Shown here: positions 8,361 through 14,382 of the stretch, in pieces
How positions within the stretch are numbered: position 1 is the stretch's first letter
Layout: each line of letters starts with the position of its first letter
Assembly: GCA_902478645.1 (NCBI GenBank)
Contig: CABSLV010000031.1
Span: forward strand, 1-19,239
Direction of reading: 5' to 3'
From: an uncultured Flavobacteriales bacterium
GTDB taxonomy: Bacteria > Bacteroidota > Bacteroidia > Flavobacteriales > UBA1820
Length of the DNA stretch: 19,239 bases
Notes under the pieces: generated by a model
The model's database searches: none
What the model was told of the DNA's origin: nothing
Seen by the model: the letters and a program-made list of their open reading frames with translations, nothing else
Made by a program: the position numbers and the translations under genes

Positions 8361-8530
8361 TCGAAAACAAGGTTTTCGCATTTGTCGCTGCCGAGCCGCA
8401 TCCTATATTATGGAAATATAGTGAAAGGCGAGGGCGGTAGCTGTGGGGGAACAAGGTTTTCGATTTGCCGCTGCCGGGCCGCATCCTGTATGATGAAAAT
8501 ATAGGAAAGGTGAGTGCCGTTGGGAATCGG
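8330..8530. repeat. Tandem palindromic repeat, two full and one partial copy
   Basis: Copies begin with AAATATAG at 8330, 8414 and 8497, a period of 84 then 83 bases. Copy 1 and copy 2 share GAAAGGCGAG, ACAAGGTTTTCG, and then CGCTGCCG-GCCGCATCCT near their ends; the middle of copy 2 has diverged. Copy 3 is cut off after about 34 bases. Each full copy is an imperfect palindrome: in copy 1 AATATAG at the left matches CTATATT at 8403-8409, and CGAAAAC pairs with GTTTTCG around an AAG loop. This looks like a REP- or MITE-like extragenic family. The 320-base gap between pdxA and the next gene holds these repeats and the two divergent promoters, nothing else. Confidence 0.82.
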
Positions 8531-8549
8531 GAAAATAACGCCGGGGAGA

Positions 8550-8582
8550 GTTGCAAACATCGGGGGCTTCGGCGTATTTTTG
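8550..8582 (+). promoter_or_regulatory. Promoter of the GHL10 gene
   Basis: GTTG (8550-8553), 21 bases, then TATTTTTG (8575-8582), an exact -7 match. The G of the box is only 7 bases from the ATG at 8590, so the transcript would be leaderless or nearly so. The box also overlaps the codons of a longer reading frame from a TTG at 8551, which argues against that start. Confidence 0.6.
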
Positions 8583-8589
8583 CCTGCAA

Positions 8590-10161
8590 ATGAAAAGACG
8601 GAGGAAGATAAGGCGGGTCGTTTGGCTGCTGGTGTGTCTGCTGGGGGCGTGGAATGTCTCGGGACAGGATTTTGTCCCGAAACGGGAATTCCGTGCAGCG
8701 TGGATCGCCACCCTGTCGGGGATCGACTGGCCTTCGCGGGCAGGCTTGTCCGTCGAACAGCAGCAGCGGGAATACGTCCGGATACTCGATACGTTGGTCG
8801 CCTGCGGGATGAATGCGGTGATCGTGCAGGTGCGGCCGAAGGCGGATGCCTTTTATGCCTCGAAAACCGAACCCTGGAGCCAGTTCCTCACCGGAACCCG
8901 AGACGGCGACCCGGGGTACGATCCCTTGGCCTTTATGCTCGAGCAGGCGCACCGCCGGGGCTTGGAACTCCACGTGTGGCTCAACCCCTTTCGGGTAACC
9001 ACCGGCGAAGACCTCTCGGTGCTTTCCCCCCGCAGCGTGGGGCGGCGGCATCCGGAATGGTTGGTGCGGTACGTGGGACGGTGGTATCTGGACCCCGGAC
9101 GGTACGAGGTGCGGAGTTATCTCTTGTCCGTAGTGGCGGAGATCGTCCGCGGGTACGATGTGGATGCCATCCACATGGACGACTATTTCTACCCCTATCC
9201 GCAGGGCGGGCAACCGTTTCCCGACGGGAAGACCTACCAGCGCTACGGGGCTTCGCTTTTCGACGATGTGTCGCAGTGGCGCAGGGACAATGTCAACCGG
9301 TTGATAAAGGGTATTTCGGATACAATCCGGGCTTTGCGGCCGGGGGGCAAGTTCGGCATCAGTCCGTTCGGGATTTACCGCAACGCTTCGGACGACCCTT
9401 CCGGTTCGGCAACCCGGGGGCTGTCCAATTACGACGATCTGTACGCCGACGTGGCTTTGTGGGTCCGGGAAGGTTGGATCGACTACGTATTGCCCCAGTT
9501 GTATTGGGAAAACGGGCATTCGGCGGCCGACTTCGGCGAATTGCTCCGCTGGTGGGGGCTGCATCACGGGCGTTCCCAACTGTACATCGGACACGGGGCT
9601 TTCAATATTTCTCCCAAGGCCAAAAATGCCGTGTGGCGCACGGCCGAGGAGATTTGCCGGCAGGTGCGCATGCAGCGGGAAAATCCTTCGGCGGCCGGTT
9701 CGGCGTTTTATTCGGCGCGTTACCTGGTGGGGAATGCCGGCGGACTGACCGATAGCCTGAAAACGTGTTATTATCGCCATCCGGCTCTCGTGCCGGCCAT
9801 GCCGTGGCTTGACCCCCGTGCGCCTTTGCCGCCCGAACGGGTGCAGGTCGAGAAGACTCCGCAGGGGATGCGGGTGAGTTGGCAGGCGGGCCGCCGCGAG
9901 TCCTTTGGGGAGGCCGATCCTCCGGCGCAGGTGCGTTACTACGTGGTGTACCGTTTTTCGGCCGATCAGATGGTCAATATCAACGATGCTTCGCACATCG
10001 TGGCGCGGGTGTGGGGCGATGCTCCTGCGGAATACACGGATGCGTCCGCTCCACCGGGGCAGGTGGTGTACGTCGTTACTTCGGTGAGCGCGGCGGGGGT
10101 GGAAAATGAAGATTTTTCCGTGGCGGCACCTGCGGGCGATGTCCGGGGGCGGAAAGAATGA
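8590..10161 (+). CDS. Glycosyl hydrolase-like family 10 (GHL10/DUF187) exported protein
   Basis: A 523-residue secreted protein with the GHL10 (PF02638, DUF187) TIM-barrel fold; relatives such as YngK are predicted glycoside hydrolases, possibly acting on peptidoglycan or other glycans. Visible: basic N-terminus and signal peptide (MKRRRKIRRVVWLLVCLLGA, ending near VSGQ at 23-26); barrel from about 30 (KREFRAAWIATLSGIDWPS) to about 345, with NAVIVQVRPKADAFY, LELHVWLNPFR, the likely catalytic VDAIHMDDYFYPYP (Asp197/Asp198) and YVLPQLYWE; then a C-terminal fibronectin-III-like segment (about 415-510, including YYVVYRF and VVYVVTSVSAAGVEN). The start is the ATG just after a -7 box; an in-frame TTG 13 codons upstream was rejected. 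pyk follows but has its own promoter. The substrate is unknown. Confidence 0.88.
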   Translation: MKRRRKIRRVVWLLVCLLGAWNVSGQDFVPKREFRAAWIATLSGIDWPSRAGLSVEQQQREYVRILDTLVACGMNAVIVQVRPKADAFYASKTEPWSQFLTGTRDGDPGYDPLAFMLEQAHRRGLELHVWLNPFRVTTGEDLSVLSPRSVGRRHPEWLVRYVGRWYLDPGRYEVRSYLLSVVAEIVRGYDVDAIHMDDYFYPYPQGGQPFPDGKTYQRYGASLFDDVSQWRRDNVNRLIKGISDTIRALRPGGKFGISPFGIYRNASDDPSGSATRGLSNYDDLYADVALWVREGWIDYVLPQLYWENGHSAADFGELLRWWGLHHGRSQLYIGHGAFNISPKAKNAVWRTAEEICRQVRMQRENPSAAGSAFYSARYLVGNAGGLTDSLKTCYYRHPALVPAMPWLDPRAPLPPERVQVEKTPQGMRVSWQAGRRESFGEADPPAQVRYYVVYRFSADQMVNINDASHIVARVWGDAPAEYTDASAPPGQVVYVVTSVSAAGVENEDFSVAAPAGDVRGRKE

Positions 10162-10163
10162 TG

Positions 10164-10171
10164 TATCTTTG
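10164..10171 (+). promoter_or_regulatory. -7 promoter box of pyk
   Basis: TATCTTTG matches the Bacteroidota -7 box exactly. It begins two bases after the GHL10 stop codon, so any -33 contacts fall inside the end of that gene, where no TTTG is present. The predicted leader is about 45-50 bases. Confidence 0.6.
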
Positions 10172-10222
10172 CGCAGCATTTCAGACACCCTCCGAAAAAG
10201 GGGGCAAAAACAAAGAGGAGAA

Positions 10223-11665
10223 ATGATCATCAATCACAAGAAAACAAAAATCGTCGCTACGCTTGGTCCTGCTTCGGACGACCTGCGGGTAATGACCGAT
10301 ATGGTCAAGGCCGGGGTGAATGTCTTTCGCATCAACATGTCCCATGCCACGCCCGAACTGGCAGCCCTGCGGGCCGAACGCGTACGCCAGATCAATACCC
10401 GGTACGGGACCAATGTGGCCATTTTGGTCGATCTCCAAGGGCCCAAACTTCGGGTGGGCGAGATCGCCGAAGGAGCCGAGGTGCATCCGGGAGACATCGT
10501 TACCTTTACCAACGAGCCGTGTGTGGGCGATGCTACCCGGGCATACATGACTTATACGGAATTTGCTCGCGATGTGCATCCGGGCGAAAAGATCCTGCTG
10601 GACGACGGCAAACTGGTCTTCGAGGTGGTCGAGACCGACGGGAAAGGCGAAGTCCGGGCCAAGGTGCTTCAGGGTGGGGCGTTCAAGTCGCGCAAAGGGG
10701 TCAATCTGCCCAATACCCGTATTTCCCTGCCGGCACTCACCGAAAAGGATAAACGCGATGTGGAGATCGGGGTGGAGATCGGGGCCGATTGGTTTGCCTT
10801 GTCTTTTGTCCGCAGTGCGGACGATGTGGCGGACCTGCGCCGGGAGATCGCCCTCCATACCGATCGGCAGATACCGATCGTCTCCAAGATCGAAAAACCG
10901 GAAGCGGTGGACGACATCGACCGGGTGTTGCAGGCCAGCGATGCGATCATGGTGGCGCGCGGCGACCTGGGTATCGAGGTGCCGGCCGAGCAGGTGCCCA
11001 TCATTCAGAAAATGTTGGTAGAGAAGGCTCGCCACTACACCCGTCCGGTGATCATCGCCACGCAGATGATGGAGTCGATGGTCGATTCGGTAACCCCTTC
11101 GCGCAGCGACGTGAACGATGTGGCCAACTCGGTGATGGACGGTTCGGATGCGGTGATGCTTTCCGGAGAGACGGCCATGGGGCATCATCCGGTGGAAGTG
11201 ATCGCCCAGATGACCAAGATCATCCGCGCGATCGAGGCACACGGTTACGGCTATCTGTGCAAGGAACCTCCTACGGACGAGACCCGGGAGCGTTTCCTGA
11301 CCGATGCCATCTGTTACCATGCTTCGCAGATCGCCATCCAGCTCAATGCCAAGGCTATCTCTACCATTACCAATACGGGATATACTGCCCGGCAGATCTC
11401 CTCGTACCGCCCCAATGCCCACATCCTGGTCTATACTTCCAACCGGGACATCATGACCCAGCTCAATCTGGTGTGGGGGTGTCGGGCGTTCTATTACCGC
11501 AGCATCGAGAGTACCGACCAGGCAGTGGACGACATCAACGAGATGGGACTCGAACACGGTTTTGTCTGCGAAGGCGACCGGGTGGTCAATCTGATGACGA
11601 CCCCGATGAACAACAAGGGGCACGTGAACACGATGCGCATCACGACGATAAAGGATATGCAATAA
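10223..11665 (+). CDS. pyk: Pyruvate kinase
   Basis: A 480-residue cytoplasmic glycolytic enzyme making pyruvate and ATP from phosphoenolpyruvate and ADP. Catalytic parts are intact: FRINMSH (Arg36), VDLQGPKLRVGE (69-80), the proton-handling SKIEKPEA (Lys222, Glu224), MVARGDLGIE (metal-binding Asp248) and IATQMMESM (Thr280). The regulatory C-terminal domain runs from about 345 to the end. Length is normal for the type. The frame is open 39 codons further upstream into the end of the GHL10 gene, but MIINHKKTKIVATLGPAS is the family's normal start, and it follows GAGGAG (10215-10220) at a short 2-base spacing and a proper -7 box. A strong terminator follows, so the gene is monocistronic. Confidence 0.97.
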   Translation: MIINHKKTKIVATLGPASDDLRVMTDMVKAGVNVFRINMSHATPELAALRAERVRQINTRYGTNVAILVDLQGPKLRVGEIAEGAEVHPGDIVTFTNEPCVGDATRAYMTYTEFARDVHPGEKILLDDGKLVFEVVETDGKGEVRAKVLQGGAFKSRKGVNLPNTRISLPALTEKDKRDVEIGVEIGADWFALSFVRSADDVADLRREIALHTDRQIPIVSKIEKPEAVDDIDRVLQASDAIMVARGDLGIEVPAEQVPIIQKMLVEKARHYTRPVIIATQMMESMVDSVTPSRSDVNDVANSVMDGSDAVMLSGETAMGHHPVEVIAQMTKIIRAIEAHGYGYLCKEPPTDETRERFLTDAICYHASQIAIQLNAKAISTITNTGYTARQISSYRPNAHILVYTSNRDIMTQLNLVWGCRAFYYRSIESTDQAVDDINEMGLEHGFVCEGDRVVNLMTTPMNNKGHVNTMRITTIKDMQ

Positions 11666-11686
11666 CCTGAAATACAAGTTGATAAA

Positions 11687-11716
11687 AACGCCGGAGAAGA
11701 CTCCGGCGTTTTTTTT
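11687..11716 (+). terminator. Rho-independent terminator of pyk
   Basis: A perfect 9-10-bp stem (ACGCCGGAG 11688-11696 with CTCCGGCGT 11701-11709) and AAGA loop is followed by eight T. It lies 21 bases past the pyk stop. Confidence 0.95.
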
Positions 11717-11727
11717 GTGTTAAAGAT

Positions 11728-11761
11728 ATTGCCCGGTTTCCGTGCAAATGCACTACTTTTG
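11728..11761 (+). promoter_or_regulatory. Promoter of topA
   Basis: TACTTTTG (11754-11761) is an exact -7 box; a possible ATTG -33 box (11728-11731) is 22 bases upstream, slightly long. An in-frame GTG at 11761 overlaps the box itself and so cannot be the start of topA; the ATG at 11791 leaves a leader of about 25 bases. Confidence 0.68.
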
Positions 11762-11790
11762 TGCCCGTTAAAACATTGAATACACACGGA

Positions 11791-14127
11791 ATGGCAAAAA
11801 ATCTGGTGATAGTCGAGTCTCCTGCCAAGGCCAAGACGATCGAAAAGTTTCTGGGAAAGGATTACAAAGTCGAATCCTCTTTCGGACACATAGCCGATCT
11901 GCCGGGCAAAAAACTCGGTATCGATACCGAACACGGTTTCGCTCCGCAGTACGAGATCGACCCCGCGAAAAAAGAACTGGTAAAAAAACTCAAGTCCCTG
12001 GCCAAGGAAGCCGAAATGGTTTGGCTGGCTTCCGATGAAGACCGCGAAGGAGAAGCCATTGCTTGGCACTTGTACGAAAACCTCGGCCTTACCCCCGAGA
12101 AAAGCCGCCGGATCGTTTTTCACGAGATCACCAAAAATGCCATCCTGAAAGCCATCGAAAATCCCCGCACCATCGACATGAACCTGGTCAATGCCCAGCA
12201 GGCACGCCGGGTGTTGGACCGTTTGGTAGGGTATGAGATCTCGCCGCTGCTGTGGCGGAAGATCAAAAGCGGGCTTTCCGCCGGGCGGGTACAGTCGGTG
12301 GCCGTGCGGCTGATCGTGGAGCGCGAGCGGGAGATACAGGCTTTCGTTCCGCAGTCTTATTATAAGGTGTCGGCCGTATTCGCTACCGCCGACGGAAGCG
12401 AAGTCCGGGCGGAGATGAGCACGCGTTTCTCTACCGAAGAGCAGGCGCGGGAATTCCTGCAGGCCTGCCTGGGGAGTGAGTTTTCCGTCTCCCAGGTCGA
12501 AACCCGTCCGGCTCGTCGCAGCCCCGCCCCGCCGTTTACCACCTCGACCCTGCAACAGGAGGCCGCCCGCAAACTCGGCTTTTCCGTCTCGCAGACCATG
12601 TCGCTGGCTCAGCGGCTCTACGAAGAAGGGTTGATCACGTACATGCGTACCGACTCGGTCAATCTTTCGCAGGAAGCCCTCGGGAATATCAAGGGGGAGA
12701 TTGCCCGGCGTTATGGCGAGAAATACAGCCATCCGCGGCACTACCATACCACCTCGCAAGGAGCGCAGGAAGCGCACGAGGCCATTCGTCCCACGTACAT
12801 GGACCGCGACGATGCCGGTCAGGACGAACGCCAGCGCCGTCTCTACAACCTGATCTGGCGGCGGGCCATTGCTTGCCAGATGGCCGATGCGGAGTTGGAA
12901 CGCACTACGGTGCAGATCGACGTGTCGGGGAGTGCGCACAAACTGACCGCTACGGGACAGGTGTTGCTTTTCGACGGTTTTCTCAAGGTGTACGGGTATG
13001 ACAGCGAGAGCGAGGACGAAGGCGGTCTGCGCGAGGGGATGCTGCCCAAGATAGCCGCGGGCGACCGTTTGCAGCGCCGGGAGATAAGCGCCACCGAGCG
13101 TTTTACCAAGGCGCCGGCACGCTACGGCGAGGCGGCTTTGGTCAAGAAACTGGAGGAATTGGGCATTGGTCGTCCGTCCACGTACGCGCCTACGATATCC
13201 ACGATACAGCGCCGCGGGTATGTGGAGAAGGGCGATCGGGAAGGCTCGCCCCGGTCGTATGTCGAGCTCGTCCTTTCCGGAGAGCAGATCCGTCGGGAAA
13301 CCTTGTCCGAGAGCTACGGTTCGGAGCGCGGGAAACTCCTGCCTACGGATGTAGGTGCGGTGGTGAACGATTTTCTGGTGGAGTATTTCCCCAATATTGT
13401 CGATTATCGCTTTACGGCGCAGGCCGAACAGCAGTTGGATTCCATTGCCGAGGGAAAGACCGACTGGGTGGCTTCGACCGGAGAATTCTATACGGTTTTC
13501 CATCCTCATGTCGAGGAGGTGTCCCGTACGGCGGAGCGTTCCACCGGGCAGCGTATCCTGGGCGAGGATCCCAAGAGCGGCCGGCCGGTATCGGTGCGGA
13601 TAGGTCGTTTCGGGCCGATGGTGCAGATAGGCACTGCCGAAGACGAGGAAAAACCGCTTTTCGCCTCTTTGCCCAAAGGGGTGTCCATGGGCGATATAAC
13701 GCTCGAGCAGGCTTTGGAGTTGTTCCGTCTGCCGCGTACCTTGGGCGAGCGCGAAGGAAAGGAGGTGACGGCTTCCACGGGTCGTTTCGGGCCGTATGTG
13801 AAGTGGGGTTCGACGTTCGTTTCGTTGCGCACGGCGGGTGAGGATCCGCTGTCGATTACGTTGGAGCGTGCCAATGAGTTGATCGATAAAAAGATAAGCG
13901 ACGATGCGGCGAAGGTGATCCGGGAATTCCCGGGGTCGTCTCCGGCGGTGAGCGTGCTCAATGGTCGCTATGGGCCTTACGTGAAGGTGGGAAAGGACAA
14001 TGTCAAGATCCCCAAGGATACCGATCCGGCGAGTCTGACGTTGGAGGATTGCTTGGAGCTGCACAAGAAACAGGCCGAGCAACCCAAGAAGTCAACTGTC
14101 CGTCGCCGGGTGGCCAAGAAAAAATAA
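11791..14127 (+). CDS. topA: DNA topoisomerase I (type IA)
   Basis: A 778-residue enzyme that relaxes negative supercoils by cutting one DNA strand. The Toprim domain (1 to about 115) has Glu9 in LVIVESPAKAKTIE and the metal-binding WLASDEDREGEAIAWHL (Asp82, Asp84). The catalytic tyrosine is Tyr284 in GLITYMRTDSVNLS. LSAGRVQSVAVRLIVERE and LGIGRPSTYAPTIS complete the core. There is no Cys4 zinc-finger tail; instead three repeats marked by GRFGPMVQIG, GRFGPYVKWG and GRYGPYVKVG occupy the last 170 residues, followed by a basic tail (KKSTVRRRVAKKK). This tail type is usual in Bacteroidota. A very long hairpin follows the stop codon. Confidence 0.97.
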   Translation: MAKNLVIVESPAKAKTIEKFLGKDYKVESSFGHIADLPGKKLGIDTEHGFAPQYEIDPAKKELVKKLKSLAKEAEMVWLASDEDREGEAIAWHLYENLGLTPEKSRRIVFHEITKNAILKAIENPRTIDMNLVNAQQARRVLDRLVGYEISPLLWRKIKSGLSAGRVQSVAVRLIVEREREIQAFVPQSYYKVSAVFATADGSEVRAEMSTRFSTEEQAREFLQACLGSEFSVSQVETRPARRSPAPPFTTSTLQQEAARKLGFSVSQTMSLAQRLYEEGLITYMRTDSVNLSQEALGNIKGEIARRYGEKYSHPRHYHTTSQGAQEAHEAIRPTYMDRDDAGQDERQRRLYNLIWRRAIACQMADAELERTTVQIDVSGSAHKLTATGQVLLFDGFLKVYGYDSESEDEGGLREGMLPKIAAGDRLQRREISATERFTKAPARYGEAALVKKLEELGIGRPSTYAPTISTIQRRGYVEKGDREGSPRSYVELVLSGEQIRRETLSESYGSERGKLLPTDVGAVVNDFLVEYFPNIVDYRFTAQAEQQLDSIAEGKTDWVASTGEFYTVFHPHVEEVSRTAERSTGQRILGEDPKSGRPVSVRIGRFGPMVQIGTAEDEEKPLFASLPKGVSMGDITLEQALELFRLPRTLGEREGKEVTASTGRFGPYVKWGSTFVSLRTAGEDPLSITLERANELIDKKISDDAAKVIREFPGSSPAVSVLNGRYGPYVKVGKDNVKIPKDTDPASLTLEDCLELHKKQAEQPKKSTVRRRVAKKK

Positions 14128-14137
14128 GCGGTCCGGT

Positions 14138-14228
14138 CTCCCCAAGCGAGTGCGGGCAAGCGAAGGGCCGGGGGCAACGCCCCCGGCCCTTCGCTTGCCC
14201 GCACTCGCTTGGGGAGGAGGCCTCTTTT
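14138..14228 (+). terminator. Perfect 38-bp hairpin after topA, probable terminator
   Basis: Bases 14138-14175 and 14179-14216 are perfectly complementary over 38 bp, enclosing only the loop AAC. The left arm begins CTCCCCAAGCGAGTGCGG and ends GGGCCGGGGGC. A short palindrome GAGGCCTC and five T follow (to about 14229). It starts 11 bases after the topA stop, so termination of topA is the obvious role, but the stem is far longer than any other terminator here (9-13 bp). A dispersed palindromic element is an alternative. Confidence 0.85.
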
Positions 14229-14257
14229 TGTTTTTCAGGTCGTTTTTGTCGGCAAAT

Positions 14258-14285
14258 CTGACAATGTGGCAGAGAAATTCTGCCA
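14258..14285 (+). promoter_or_regulatory. Overlapping dyads upstream of dnaK, possible activator site
   Basis: CTGACAATGTGGCAG (14258-14272) is an imperfect dyad. Overlapping it, TGGCAGA (14267-14273) and TCTGCCA (14279-14285) form a perfect 7-bp inverted repeat around five bases. They sit just 10 bases before the sigma-54-like box. Sigma-54 promoters need an upstream-bound activator, so this is the natural candidate site, though it is unusually close. Confidence 0.45.
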
Positions 14286-14294
14286 TCGGAGTTT

Positions 14295-14309
14295 TGGCAC
14301 GTTTGTTGA
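14295..14309 (+). promoter_or_regulatory. Sigma-54-like promoter of dnaK
   Basis: TGGCAC (14295-14300), five bases, then TTGA (14306-14309) matches the sigma-54 consensus TGGCAC-N5-TTGC except for the last base. Counting from GG at -25/-24 puts +1 at 14321. No TAnnTTTG box is present between topA and dnaK. Confidence 0.55.
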
Positions 14310-14320
14310 AAAGAAAGTAG

Positions 14321-14337
14321 CGGCGGGTTGCCCGCCG
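14321..14337 (+). promoter_or_regulatory. Hairpin at the predicted 5' end of dnaK mRNA
   Basis: CGGCGGG (14321-14327) pairs with CCCGCCG (14331-14337) around the loop TTG: seven GC pairs, no T-run. It begins exactly at the +1 predicted from the sigma-54-like box. An A-rich, probably unstructured leader of 45 bases follows up to the ATG. A 5'-terminal hairpin could protect the message; this is inference. Confidence 0.6.
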
Positions 14338-14382
14338 GGAAACAAGAACGAAAAAGAATAAAACGAAAAAAATAAAAGAATC

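Noticed and set aside
8270..8401. N-terminal extension of pdxA by 44 codons
   Set aside because: The stretch contains the promoter and the palindromic repeat and has no similarity to PdxA.
8330..8530. CRISPR array
   Set aside because: Only three copies, contiguous with no unique spacers, palindromic over the whole unit and strongly diverged; no cas genes nearby.
11761..11790. GTG start for topA ten codons upstream
   Set aside because: The GTG is the last part of the -7 box, so it would not be on the mRNA; MAKNLVIVESPAKAK is the family start.
11494..14082. Very long antisense open frame across topA and the end of pyk
   Set aside because: It shadows well-conserved genes; the translation has no recognisable family and its length comes from the codon bias of the sense strand. 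The same applies to long antisense frames over dnaK (14092-15942), GHL10 (8287-10233), pyk (10181-11677), dnaN and the receptor gene.
14150..14206. Possible CIRCE (HrcA) element for dnaK
   Set aside because: GAGTGC and GCACTC occur in the arms of the long hairpin, but in the wrong order and far apart; CIRCE needs TTAGCACTC, nine bases, GAGTGCTAA.
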